A stretch of 64,000 bases of DNA, taken from positions 1-64,000 of the forward strand of contig JADGJC010000031.1 in NCBI GenBank assembly GCA_027596075.1, written 5' to 3'. Below, one piece after another: positions 46,201-57,910 of this stretch. Every line of letters starts with the position of its first letter. Position 1 is the stretch's first letter. The stretch comes from Rhizophlyctis rosea. Taxonomy: Eukaryota > Chytridiomycota > Chytridiomycetes > Rhizophlyctidales > Rhizophlyctidaceae. Below the pieces are notes generated by a model. The model was given only the letters and a program-made list of their open reading frames with translations. It did no database searches and had not been told where the DNA came from. The translations under genes were made by a program, and so were the position numbers.

Positions 46201-47349
46201 AAGTGAGTGACGTTGCTTGGGTCATCGGAAAGGAGATTCGGATGTGACTGACAGACTATTGAATGATAGTGGTCGGCGCGGCAGCATCTTTAGGTAAAGC
46301 ATTCGCGCGGTTGGACTCGCGACGTGACTAAATTGACATTCAATTGGTGCATGTGAACAGCCGGAGTGACGAGAATGACTGTTTCTTTGACAGTTATCAT
46401 GTTCGAGCTGACGGGCGCATTATCCTACGGTAAGTGTCAATTGCCGATTGACGGGTTGCCGCCGACCTCTTATGACGTTCCAACGCAGTGCTTCCGATAA
46501 TGGTCACGGTCATGGTATCCAAGTGGGTGGGAGACGGGTTCGGCAAGGAGGGCATCTATGACGCGATGATACACTTGAATGGATACCCGTTCCTGGATAC
46601 GAATGCGGAGTACACGTATAATACCGTTGCGAGGGACGTGATGACGAAATTTGAGGATTTGGATTTGGTTACGGTTTCGGGGCATACGGTTGAGAGTCTT
46701 GGTACGGGTTTTTTCGCTATGGGTTTGAGTTGTCAGTGGAAGCGGTGGTTAATGGAATGGGTGTCTTTGCTTTGCAGACGAGCTCATACAGAACACGGAC
46801 TGTAAGGGGTATCCTGTCATTGAGAATTTCCAGAATAGGCAGTTGGTTGGGTTTGCGGGAAGAGCGGAGTTGCGGTATGCTATTGGTAAGTGTGGATGGT
46901 CCAGCATTCATCGGTAAACGTGAAAAGCTCATAGTCTTCAACAATAGAACAAGCACGCAAAGACGCCTTCCTCCCACCCACCACCGCCGTAATATTCTCC
47001 GATGATCCAGCTACGTCGTCAGAAGAAGCTCAGCCGCTTGATTTGCGACCGTGGATGGATAAAACGCCCATGACGATTACACCGCGGTTCCCGATGGAGA
47101 TGACGATGGAGTTGTTCAAGAAGATGGGGTTGAGATATGTGCTTGTAACGCAGAACGGGCAGTTGTGTGGGGTGATTACGAAGAAGGATTTGTTGCGACA
47201 TGGTAAGACGGAGCGATTGTTGCAATTGGTGGGGCATGTTTGGGGTGATTGTTCGACACTAATCGGTAATTGTAGTCGTGAGCATAGGACATTCTCGACA
47301 TGCACATTCACGTGCGGAAGGAGAGCGGGAGCGGGAGAGGGGGCGGTAA
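43203..47349 (+). CDS. ClC-family chloride channel / Cl-/H+ exchanger (Gef1/ClC-3 type)
   Basis: Endomembrane anion transporter that balances charge for proton pumping in Golgi or vacuole. About twenty exons from ATG 43203 to TAA 47347-47349, introns mostly 50-90 bases. Order: disordered N-terminus; WIHDF then [17 protein letters not shown], typical of the ClC-3/4/5 group; [18 protein letters not shown]; selectivity segment [16 protein letters not shown] (gating Glu in GKEGP, near 44790); [34 protein letters not shown]; the [18 protein letters not shown] block; then [17 protein letters not shown]. Two CBS domains follow: [16 protein letters not shown] to [19 protein letters not shown], and [16 protein letters not shown] to [19 protein letters not shown]. 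The C-terminal tail is Arg/Glu-rich. Some exon edges in the first 900 bases and near 46060-46200 are uncertain. Confidence 0.93.
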
Positions 47350-47864
47350 TGGTTTGGCTTGGTTTTGCTTTGGGGGGCTCAGAGTATGTAGATGTTTTGT
47401 GGATAGATTTGGCAGTACTCATTCCTGTAGAATAGTCGAAAATGCGTCTTAGTTTGTAATGCGTATCTGAACTTATGATCAAGTTCAGAAGCTGTTGTAA
47501 TATAGGGACATCGCCTCGAGGCTTCAAATTGGCCGGATCTCCTGAGTACATTGACGTATAGCAAAATGTACAAAGGACGCAGAGATGGGCTGACGCAAAT
47601 GACAAGACACATCCTGCCCTGCGTTTGTATGGTTGGATATCAAGTCAGCTCTACCCAAACTGATGTGCCAACTGACGCCAGGTTCTCAATGTGGTTCCCC
47701 AGCGATTGTGCTACTTCCACATCAATTGTACAAAGCATTTTGCTTGGGCAGAAGCGGCTCTTTGTCAAAGGAGGCAAACTTAAATGGCCATAAATTATTG
47801 CAATAATTTCAGGTTCTAAAGAAAAATGCAAACTGGTGCCAACTGCTTCCCCCATCTGCCTACA
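47350..47864. other. 3' region after the ClC gene
   Basis: No gene supported. Confidence 0.45.
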
Positions 47865-48410
47865 TCAGAGCCGCATATCGAAACACGACAAATCATCCTC
47901 AGGATCCGAATCTGGAATCTCTTCAGGAGATTCCCACCGCACACCATCATCGACATCAGAAAGGTCTTCTTCAGGAAGTGGTTCAGGTGATGTAATGGAC
48001 GGAATATGGATGAATGGTGCCGGTGTTGAGCGGGAGGTTTTGTGCATTTGTTTGCAGAGGCTGAGGAGCCAGTTGACGAAGGGGATGGACATGGTATTGG
48101 TGTCCCACCACCAGGTCCAAATTCTGATGCTGATAAATTGAATGTTGTTGTTGCTTTTGGGGTGCCAGGGGCGGTGGTAATAGGTGTTGCTGGCGTAGAT
48201 GTTGGAGCTGCGCTGCTGGAGTTAACAGCCATGTTTTTTGCCGTAGAAGCCTCGAAGAAGGACCACTGAATCTGCAGTCAATTTTGGTATACCACCGGGT
48301 CTGAAGATAGCGCGGGTTTTGGGACCAGTGAAGGTGGACGCGTCGCCGAAGTGAAGGGAGGGTAAGCTAGGTAACTGGGGTCATGTCCCAATGGTCCATC
48401 AACTTGTAAG
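47865..48410 (-). CDS. Unresolved locus with an acidic C-terminal exon
   Basis: Not recognised. A minus-strand frame ending at 47865 codes a plausible C-terminus: a WWDTNTMSIPFVNWLLSLC segment followed by an acidic Ser/Pro tail (EPLPEEDLSDVDDGV, EEIPDSDPEDDLSCFD). Upstream, two other minus frames are also protein-like: one starting MDLQVDGPLGHDPSYLAY near 48410 and continuing, after a possible splice, into QWSFFEASTAKNM and a Ser/Thr/Pro/Ala-rich run; another reading STFTGPKTRAIFRPGG and LTADSVVLLRGFYGKK before a stop near 48240. I could not choose splice sites that join them. There is probably at least one gene here. Confidence 0.35.
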
Positions 48411-49023
48411 TCCATCCGATATGGATAGGTATCTTCATTCTCCTTCCGTGCCGGTGTATTGAATGCCAGCCGTGCGTAATATGACCGGTGCTAGTTGAGC
48501 GGCAGTAGATCATGGCTCACATCACGATCGATATTGTGATGAGGGCAAGGTCTCGCCGCATTGGTCGGTCAGACTCGGTCTGGGCGTCATGCCATCAGCG
48601 GAGAACAGAGGTGTGACCGCACTGACCGACCGTTTTGGCCGGCACGTGACCTGATAGCTGGGGGAGTGGGGCAACTTGCAAGGCAGTTGTTTGTGAAAGC
48701 ACGTTCCACGCCTAATGCATCAGAGGACTAAAGCAGAAGTCTCATGCAGATTGAATCATCAAACAACCCGAATGAAAGTGCGCAACAGATGATTTGCGGC
48801 GACAGCCCACCACGACTGCCAAATTATATATTTGTTTATGACGCAATCCACGGAAAAAAACGGATGGATCCCACCACAGAACACACCCACTTTTCGCGAC
48901 GCCCCTTCAATAAGATACACTCAGCGCAAGAGACAAGATATGCGGGTCTATCTATGATGGACTTCCGGTCTACATGGAACCATTCGATGATAAGCCATAG
49001 ACGCTAGAGAGGGGAGAGGAAAT
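48411..49023. other. Intergenic region with a 10-bp inverted repeat
   Basis: GGTCGGTCAG (48563-48572) and CTGACCGACC (48622-48631) are inverted with 49 bases between; CACGTG lies at 48644-48649. No gene supported. Confidence 0.45.
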
Positions 49024-49595
49024 CTATTCCTCGTCCTCCTCCTCCTCGTCGGGCTGGATGTTGAAGTAGCGGAGCTCGTAGGTGCCCTTGGAAGAGCTGA
49101 CGACACGGAGCCAGTCACGGAGCTGGTGCTTCTTCAAGAACTGCAGAAGGGAGCGGATAATTAGTCACCTGCGCCAACATATGTGATTTGAAAAGCAAAT
49201 GACGGGAAACCGAAACACACCTTCTTGGTAAGGTACTTCAAGTAGCGCTTGGAGAACTGGGTACCACCGGCAACAGTGACAGTCAAGCTGTTGTTGGCAG
49301 ATGAACGGGCAATGGTGACGGTGTCAGTCAAGTTGCCGGTGCGGCCTCCGACCTTGATGCGGTCGTGGAGGAACTTCTCGAACGCGGCGGTGTCGAGGAT
49401 ACCATCGCCAGCGGGGCCGGAGGCGTCGATGGTGAACTTGACGGGTTGCTTCTTGGCCTTGGCCTTGGTGTCCTTCTTCTAGATGGTGGAGAAGGGGCGG
49501 AATTAGAGGAAGCTGTCGAGCAAACCGGGACTCCCGTGAGGGAGGGGCTACTCTGTCGCTTTTTGTTTGTGGGAGAGACGTACCGTGGGGGCCAT
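49024..49595 (-). CDS. RPL22: Ribosomal protein eL22
   Basis: Large ribosomal subunit protein. Exons 49584-49595, 49221-49478 and 49024-49140 total 387 bases, 128 residues, the usual size. The first coding exon is only 12 bases (MAPT). The body reads [68 protein letters not shown], and ends in the eukaryote-typical acidic tail ([10 protein letters not shown]). Codon use is biased to C/G-ending codons compared with neighbours, as expected for a highly expressed gene. Divergent from the TTC4/CNS1 gene, 295 bases apart. Confidence 0.97.
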
Positions 49596-49890
49596 TGCTG
49601 CTGATGTGTTTTTCTCGGAATCCGGTTGGAAACGTGGAGATGTGGTGAGCGTGAGGAGGAGGAAGAGGGAGGAAGGCAAGTTGTTGCTGGCGCTTTTCCT
49701 GTTGTTTTTTTCCGTGTCACTGGGATGGGGCTTAGGTACAAGCCACACACGCATGCGCCACGCTTACCAACACCCCATCCAATTTCCCTCCCCCAAGTTC
49801 CTTCAGCTTCTTCACCCAGCCGTCACCTACTCTTCGCCAAGAGGTTATAGGGACATTTCCAAAACTTGATACCGTTCACACCGTTTAGCC

Positions 49891-51245
49891 ATGCCGAGTA
49901 TAACGGAGATCCTTGACGAGAGGCCGGCTCCGGTTGCAGGGCCTGCGATGAAGGACCCTGAGGCCCTTATGAAAGAGGTCATGAGCACCCCTCTGTTTAT
50001 GGACCACCTCCCAGCTGACGACGAAGCGGAGGACAACGACACGCTTGCTGCCATTCAATCACTAGTGTATGACGGAAACCCTGATGGTGCGTTGTCCTTT
50101 CATACAGCATACCTGCCTGAGAAAACTATTAAGTACCGCTCGTTGTTTGCAGAAATCGCTACCAACTTCAAAAACCAGGGAAACGAGTGTTTCCAAGCAA
50201 AGGACTTCAAAAACGCAATTAGTTACTATACCAAAGGCCTGCAAGCAAAGTCTGATGACCGGAAACTGAATGCTACCCTACTATGCAATCGAGCTGCAGT
50301 CAACTTGGAGCTTGGTAAGATCTTTATTTATTTACTTCAACCACACCCACACACCCCCTTACCCCTGCTGGCACTCAGGCAACTACCGTCGAGTCCTTAA
50401 TGACTGCGCAGCTGCCCTTCGCTTCGATTTGAAGAACGTCAAAGCATTCTTCCGGTCCACAAAAGCATTGTTGGCGCTAGAGCGTGTGGATGAGGCATTG
50501 GATTGCTGTGACTTGGGACTGCGAGCGGACCCGAAGAACGTGGCGTTGAAAACGCTGCGAGTGAATGTTGTTAAGCGAAAGGAGCAGCTGGAGGAGATGG
50601 AGACGAAGCGAAAGTTGAAGGAGCAGAAGAAGAAGGAGGAAGAGGAGAGGCTGGTGGAGACTATCAAGGTTTGTGGACGATGATGGACATGTTTGCCGGG
50701 TGGGAATTCGCCATCTCATACGATGAAATCAGGCACGAGGCGTCCGCATGATCACATCCAAACCCCAAACCCCCGACTCAGACGCCGACTCCGACACCGA
50801 ACAACTTCAAACCTCACCTTACAACCCAAACCTCGACCCCTCCCACCGCGTAAAACTCACCGACTCCGGTCTCCTCACCTGGCCCGTCTCCTTCATCTAC
50901 CCCGAACACTCCCAATCCGACCTGATCGCCGCCTTCGCCGAAGACTCCACATTCGCCGACCACATCGAGTTCATGTTTGGCGACGCGCAGCAGCGCCCGA
51001 ATTGGGATCGGGCGGGGGTGTATACGCCTGAGAGGCTGGAGGTGTATATTGAGACGGTGCCGAGGGAGTTGGGGGAGGAGGTGAAGTTGTTGAGGATTGG
51101 GAAAGATTTGAGGTTGGAGGAGGTGTTGTGTTTGCCGCAGTATGCGGTTGTAGATGGGGTGGCGAGGTTTTATTTGGTGCCGAAGGATACGGAGTTTGCG
51201 AAGAAGTTTAGGAGGATGTATAAGAGTAAGACGAAGGCAAAGTAG
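49891..51245 (+). CDS. CNS1: TPR co-chaperone of Hsp90/Hsp70, TTC4/Cns1 family
   Basis: Adaptor that binds the EEVD tails of Hsp90 and Hsp70; essential in yeast. Exons 49891-50086, 50153-50314, 50379-50668 and 50733-51245 give 386 residues, close to yeast Cns1 (385) and human TTC4 (387). TPR region about residues 66-185: EIATNFKNQGNECFQAKDF, AISYYTKGLQ, LLCNRAAVNLELGNYRRVL, KAFFRSTKALLALERVDEAL. A charged helix (KRKEQLEEMETKRKLKEQK) follows, then the conserved C-terminal WHEEL-type domain: LLTWPVSFIYPEHSQSDLI, HIEFMFGDAQQRPNWD, YIETVPRELGEE, RFYLVPKDTEFAKKF. The second exon starts at the canonical position of the first TPR. Confidence 0.93.
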
Positions 51246-51484
51246 TGGAGTTGTTTAGGTAGCTTTGGCCTGTAGATTTCTAGGTGCAGCTAGAATAATG
51301 TATTTCTACCATGTAAATGTATTTCTGTACAAACGATAATTGTATATTGTTACCTACGTTAACTATCTAGTCCTACATGTGGGGTATATGGTCTGCTAAC
51401 TAGTCCTTACTAACAGTCAACGAAGAGTATATAGTTCTAACAATCAAGGGCTCCTCACAAGGCGGCGGTTCTCCTTTCGGAACG

Positions 51485-52491
51485 TCATAGCATACCAATA
51501 TTTTGCAGCAGGCGATCAACCAAATGCTCGCATTGGTTGATATCATCAGTGCTCATTCTTGAGCCGGTATTTGGCATCCTTCGTTGGCGTGAGCTTCTTG
51601 GAGGGATCGCCTCAACAGGAGATCGTTGACTCATGCCGTCAGAATCACGGTGATTTCGTGAGGGGATGGTAATGGGATTCTGGAGTTCATCCAGTACTGG
51701 TCCCTGCGATTGCGTCAGTATTTGTAAACAAAAATGCAATAAATAAAGCACGAATACAACTTACCCATTCATATGCGGCATCCTCATCTCTGAACACATG
51801 GAGCTCTTCCCTCATTGTCAGATATGTGTTTGCATCGAAACGTTTTACTAGAAGATTTATCGCGAATGGACGACCGGTTGCTGGTTTGCGGTTTTGTTGG
51901 TGTTGTTTCCAATTGGAATTGTGGGGAGGTTTCTTCACTTTGCCGGAGGTCTTTGGTTTGGGAGGACTGGAGAATTCAATGGCTTTTGCGCCTTTGAGAA
52001 GGTTTAGATGGCCTCGTACGGATACTGCTACGAGATTCTTTGGTTGGGGGTAGCATTCTGAGGTGCGGTGTTACTGGGCTGTCTAGAGAGGAACCGCTGC
52101 TAAGGGTTCACACGTACCCAACGCTGTGAGGGTCACAGAACGACACTGCGAACGGTCCAAGTGACACAGGATTAAGTTTCGCCGACTCTGTGACAAGGCG
52201 TCTATATCAATTCGAAGTCACTTCTGTGCCGAACTTGTTCCCACCACACACCTTGATATCATCAATGAAAAGTGGATCGCCATCGTCAACGAGGTTCAAA
52301 ATTTCCGCGTCCTCAGAATAGAATCGGCCTATCCACTCCGGTTTCGTGAGAACGACACGAAAGTAGTTTGCGATAAATTGACGGAGGGCTGCGTTTGGGT
52401 CGTGTGGGAGGTGGTTCGGTCTGGTGGAAGTTGGTGGTGGGAGGTGGGTTGGTGTTGGTGTGGGACTTGGTGATGGAAGGGGAGTAGACAT
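51485..52491 (-). CDS. NTF2-like domain protein
   Basis: Function unknown; the N-terminal part looks like an NTF2-like fold as in G3BP/Bre5-type RNA-binding proteins. Exons 52252-52491, 52118-52187, 51765-52057 and 51485-51703 total 822 bases, 273 residues, phases closing. After a Pro/Ser/Thr-rich leader comes ALRQFIANYFRVVLTKPEWI and GRFYSEDAEILNLVDDG, matching the first helices and cone-opening of NTF2-like domains; strands follow (CRSVTLTALGECYPQ, NLVAVSVRGHLNLL), then a basic linker, TGRPFAINLLVKRFD and EELHVFRDEDAAYEW. No RRM is visible, unlike G3BP. The C-terminal third is polar. Start at 52491 is the best ATG; the frame is open further upstream without one that fits better. Confidence 0.72.
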
Positions 52492-52773
52492 TTCAGAGTG
52501 CGGAGGGAGCGGGTTAAGAAGGATTCTAGTGAAGGAGTCCAAGTCGGGTTCCTGTGAAAAGCTTCGTCCCAACAGCAGAGTCAAAAGGAAGTTGAAATGG
52601 GGAAGGTATGAAAACAAAGCTTTTGAAGGCCCTCGTGTGGAGGAAGTTGGTGATGACGCGGACCGCGCCACTGGCTAGTGTCCGCACATGATTGCGTGGT
52701 TTTCGACCTTTTCATCTTCCCATGTATTTGTATCAACCTTTATACCGATCACAAAACTCCACGCAACTTCACT

Positions 52774-54975
52774 AATGGCAGATACATATGCGATACCCAC
52801 TCACGTTCTTCAATACCTGAAACAAGGCGACGAAAACATACCCTCCATACCTGACGACCTACCGTCAAACACACTCGACTCTCCAGGCATCTCATCGTCG
52901 CCCTCCCTGCCCGGTCGCTCAGTCAACATCCCGTCAACAAAGACAATACCGGACGGCACACGTGGGAAGGCAGATACCGGTCTGAGCGAGAGCTGGGAAT
53001 GGAAGGAGGTGGATGACGAGCCGAGTAGGTGTTTCAGCAGTTATCGTACGCGCTGCTTGTTTGTTGTTTACCTATGGACTCTTGACAGGCGCTGGGAGCT
53101 GGGATGTGCAGGACGCCGACTGGGACTGGGAGGTACGCTTGGTGAAACGACCATTCTTTGCCTGATTATGTTGGACACCAAACGTCTTGTCTTCCACCAG
53201 ACGGACGCAAAACCGGGAACGCATCCCCGTCAACCACAGCACTCCACTGCCCGAGCGACGTCCACGACTTCCATAAACGCATCAGCAAACGCTCCACCAC
53301 TTGTTTCACTATCTCACGACGCGTCCTGGGTTGTTTGTGCATCCGCAAAGCGAATAGCAATACTGCATGCAGCGGACGAGAAGGGAGGATACACTTTTAC
53401 AGGATCAGCTGCAGCGGAAGATGAGAGGTTCGGACCATCATAACGGACGGCGAATACATTTGTCATACTGATTTAATCTTGCCATCAGCGAGAACATCAC
53501 TGCGATTCTGTGCCTACCTTTGTTCTTCCCCTCCAATACTCGAACAAGGTAGGTGATGGAATTGCCCTTTGCATGGGAGGGCGCGATAGCTCACCTTTCG
53601 CTCCATAACAGCCCTGGAAAGATCGTAATATGCGTGGTAGTAGGGTATGATTCGGGCTATCTGCGGGTGTTCAATGAGGTATGTCTATACGTCAGTAGGT
53701 TCTTCTTCTTGTGAGATGTACTCAAGCTTGTTCCCCAGAAAGGCGTGATGCTTGTCTCACAACTGTTCAACCCAGCCCCCGTCATTTCTCTCAAAGTCCG
53801 AACCGTCCCAACATTTACTACAGATGGGGACACTGACGAGATTTTGATTGTTTACGGTGATAAGCGTGCTGTTTGTATTGATGGGGCCAGTTTATGGATG
53901 TCAATACGGTTAGCGGATGCTCAGCAAGATGGTATGGATTCTGGGTTGCAAACATGTGTTTCGAAGCATGTTGAATTAATCTGCTGACAGAGCTGCTGCG
54001 AACTGATCAACCATCATTGACATATAAGAAGTGGGCATTCCAGTCTCAAACCGAAATCTCGGATTTGGTCAGTTGTGGTAAGCATCATTGACTACTCTCG
54101 ACACGTTTTTTCAGGAAAAGAGGTTGCTCAATTGTTTGCTCGTGGCTGTAGGTCCAGCTACAGCCATGCCGATGATACCAACGACCTTCAACGCGGTAAC
54201 CGTCCAAATGTCGAAGACCAGCTACAGCGCACGTTTCATCGGAGTTGGCCGACCGATGATCACTTTCTACGCTACATCAGATGCGAGTCGATCGTTTTCG
54301 TTGGCGGGTTTGATGGCGAATAGGGTCACAAGTGCCGTAACAAGGTAATCTAAAGATCATTAACTACAGACGAATATATACCCTTCCGATTGGACTTGCT
54401 GACATGAGATCCGACATTCAAGCGCCGTCTACTCCTTTGCAAAATCCTTCTGGTCTCAACCTTCATCAGGCCCCATCGCCCCTCCACCAGATCCTTCCTC
54501 CCAACTTACCACAACCATCGCACCACCCACCATCATACCAGGCATCCTAACGCTATCCGATCCTCACCGTCACATCACCAGAATACATCTATGTCCGCCG
54601 TCCAGAGTCACCGGCAAGAGTCCTCTGGCGGTCTTAGCAGACGTCCTGGGTCGAGTAATGGTCCTAGACGTCGAGGAAGGCGAGATAGTCCGAATATGGA
54701 AGGGAGTAAGAGACGCGCAATGCGGATGGGTGGAAGTCGCTGTCGACGAAACCGAAAATACACCTTCTTCGCCACCACCACCACACCCCTTACATCCCTC
54801 GCAAACGAGACGGAAACGCACAGCGAAACGGACGCGGCTGTATTTGGTTATTTATGCTGCTAGGGGGGTGTTGGAGGTTTATCAGATGCGGCATGGAACG
54901 AGGGTGGCGGCGTATCAGGTTGGGACTGGGTGGCGGTTGGTGCAGACTTGTAGTGGGGTTGTGGGTGGGGCGTAG
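52774..54975 (+). CDS. RAB3GAP2-like protein reduced to the N-terminal propeller
   Basis: Resembles the N-terminal beta-propeller domain of the non-catalytic subunit of the Rab3 GTPase-activating (Rab18 GEF) complex. Multi-exon, from ATG 52774 to TAG 54973-54975, with exons near 52774-53022, 53088-53130, 53200-53430, 53500-53680, 53740-53930, 53985-54080, 54150-54345 and 54425-54975. Diagnostic matches: SLSHDASWVVCASAKRIAI, AVCIDGASLWMSIRLADAQ, MITFYATSDASRSFSLAG, LADVLGRVMVLDVEEGEIV, RIWKGVRDAQCGWVEVAV, LYLVIYAARGVLEVYQMRHG. The frame stops just after the point where the propeller ends in animal proteins (over 1,300 residues), so the long helical C-terminal half is absent or unannotatable. 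Exon edges are approximate. Confidence 0.7.
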
Positions 54976-55422
54976 GCGGGGGGTACGGGGTTTGCGCTTG
55001 CACTGTTTTTTCGGGGGGGGTGGGGGGGCGCGTTGTGGTGGGTTGTTGTGGGGGGGGGGGGTCCGGGGAAGTAGGTGGGGCTGGAGATGGGTTTGTGGGC
55101 GGTGGGTGGATACATTGTACATATGATTGTGTGTTTGTTGTTTATATTACATAGCTGCGCGCATGTAAGCAGCATTTGTGTAATGCGTGTTGGAATGGCA
55201 GAGCCACCATGTCTTGGCGTCTGATTGGCGTGCCAAACCGTCCATGCGACAGTCTGCTTGGACGAATGACCTCATTCCATGATGCAACGTATCGTACTAA
55301 TTCTGCATTTCGAAATTTTGCCAGCTACAAAGAACAGCAACAAGCTACATAATTTGCTACAGCTAATGCTTTTTTGACTATCTGCTTAACGCAAAATTGC
55401 TATGGGACGCAGAACCTTTGCA
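54976..55422. other. Convergent 3' region with a long G tract
   Basis: Begins with a G-rich block (55007-55080) containing runs of 8, 7 and 12 G. No gene. Confidence 0.6.
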
Positions 55423-57910
55423 CTACCAATATGCATCGTCGAACATACTCCCGCCTTCCGAACTTTCTTCATCTCCCTCGTCATGAAATTCCATGTGCCC
55501 TTCATTGCTCGCAATTCCCAAGCCTCCTCCAAATTTGAACCGAGGCCAGGACCCAATTTCAGGATATTCCTTAGCCGAATGAACACTTTCAACCCCGTCA
55601 TTCTCTTCCGAAACTTCCTCCACAAATTCGACGGACTCATCCGAACTTTTGGCATCCCAATCCCAGTTCCACGGCCCTCTCAAGCTAGCATCAAGACAGA
55701 TCCCTCTTCCATCCATTTTCGCCTTCTCCCCATCCTCCAGCCACTCCAGAAGCTCAATCAGCAAGCACTCCGACAACTCCAAAAAATGCATTGGTTCGCG
55801 ACACCATGTGAATTTCTCGAGCTGCTTGATCCACTCGCCGCATGTCTCTGCTGCCGGTGACCAAACTATGTCGCCATTCCACACGTTCCGGGCCACGCAA
55901 AGGAAATTTCGTTTACCCATCTTTGCCGCCTCCCACAAGATGGTAAACATCATTTCATCAAAACGGATCTTTGAATCACCAGCGGCGATAAACGGCAGAA
56001 GGCGCAATGTACCGCCGTCGTCATAACTACTCCCGCCCCCCACCTTCAATTCACCGACCAATATGGCGCGCATGTAGACTCCGTCCCACTTCGTTTCAGA
56101 CAACCCGGACTCATCCTCAAAGTGGTGACACCGCACACGGGGTTGCCGCTTTTGGAGAGCTGAGATAGCATAACACCACCCGTTCAAGCTCTTCCCGTCC
56201 CTCAAGATCGATTTTGCATCTTCTTGGAGCTTATCGAGCGAGATCTGCGCTTCCGCCGTGATCAGGAATTGAATCATTTCCAAGTGGCTGTTCTTCAATG
56301 CATAGCGCAGGCTGAGATCTCGGAGTGTTTGTATTGCACGGCATTTGGGAACGATCCCGGGGAAGAGAGACATCAAGCCCTCAAAAGTCGACCACCGTAC
56401 GCCCCGTTCGAATAGATACCGCATGTGACTGTCAAAAGCATGCTTGACCCGCGGCGGCGCCTTCTCGTACAAAGATTCCATGATCTTCCTTGCTTCAAAA
56501 CGCTCCGCATAATCTTCCACCCTCGGAATGATATCGGAAAGCTTGATGAATCTGGCAATTATGGGATATTGCAGAATCATATAATCGACGCTTGGTTCCA
56601 CTTTGAATACATTATCCCATTCAAGTTCTCCGTCTGCTTTGACGATATATTCCCCTTCCTCAGCCCCGTTTCCCACAGTGAGCCATAAGAGAAAGTCGCT
56701 AAGCGGAAGCAGCTCGTCCTCCAGCATCAATTCAATTTTCCTCTCCAGATCAATCTTGGCCGAAGATGAATCAGGTTTGTATTGTGCGCTGAACCTTTCT
56801 TCGAGATTGTGCGGAGGGTGGAATTCGTCCAATTTGTTCATCGCTTCAAAACGCCCACCGAGATCATCACGCAATACAGATTGCGCATCGGGCATTGCTT
56901 CGTGACGGCCCTCCCGTACATCCGCGCAGAATTTTCTGTAAGCCTCGCAACGATGTATTTGTTCCTTTTGAAAGAATTTGTCGAATTCCATCAAAAGCAT
57001 ATAAAACTTTTTGAACGAGGCATGTTTCCCCGCACTGATGGAACCCCGATCCCAATAAAGCGCTTCCCATCCACGTTGATACCAGCCATGTTGCAACCGA
57101 CCGTCTGACTTAATCAACACCTTGAAGCATGCATGAGCAACTTCCTTGTGTACTTTACGGAAGAAGTCCTCCACATAGCAAAGAGGAGGTTTGGTCCAGC
57201 AACAATAGCGTCAACGATAGCACCGTTATCTGGGAACGCCCATCGTGGGAAACGCGCGAGCGACGCGATAGCATGGTATGGCGGGCTGGACTGGAAGAGA
57301 GAACAGACGATTTGCGAATTGCGTAGAATGGTGTGAAGGCGGTGGCAGGTGTGCGACAAGTTATGCATATCGTCGAGTGAAACGCGTTGGAGGATGGATA
57401 GGAGAATGCCTTCACTGACGGTTGTGAGCGGGGATAGAGTGGTGATTGTAGATGAGAGGCTTTGAAGAGAGGCAGGTGAAGTGTGCCCGAAGAAGTGACG
57501 CAAATCAGGATCCAGTCCAGAAACGGCGGTGATGATCGTCAAGAGCTGGTCTTCCCGCCAGTCCGTTGCAGGTGACAGAGAAGGTTAGTTTCTTCAGAGG
57601 TTGTCGAGATTGATGCTTGCGAGTGGAAGTGAGAGTCAGCCGTGTTCTGTTGCAAGTTCAGACCGGGAGTTGATAGCAGCTCAGTGTCTGGTTCCACTTT
57701 GAACGGTGATGAGACCGATGAGATTGATGTGAGTGAACCCGTTGATTTTGTTGTAGGAGGGGGAAGAAAATCCGCGGGGACACGTGACACGGTTGACGTC
57801 GACAAGGTGGGGCTGATTGGACTTGTTTGAAGAGGCGGGAGCGAAATCTCAGGAACAGTGCGAGCAGTCAGGTCCACCAAGTCGTCAAGATGGGCGCCGG
57901 GTCTAGCCAT
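55423..57910 (-). CDS. F-box-like protein, reading frame interrupted twice
   Basis: Three consecutive minus frames make one apparent protein. Segment 1 (57910 to about 57545) starts MARPGAHLDDLVDL and is Ser/Thr/Pro-rich. Segment 2 (about 57570-57180) reads ATDWREDQLLTIITAVSG and then an F-box-like EGILLSILQRVSLDDMHNLS with CHRLHTILRN. Segment 3 (about 57175-55423) is a 580-residue helical region (EDFFRKVHKEVAHACFKVL, LRDLSLRYALKNSHLEMIQ, WTWCREPMHF-like) with an acidic tail, possibly a substrate-binding repeat domain. A branch-like ACTAAC lies before segment 2 but no matching donor was found; a weak intron (GTTGAC to GGAG, about 51 bases) could join segments 2 and 3. Could be unusual introns, sequencing errors, or a decaying gene. 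Confidence 0.6.
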
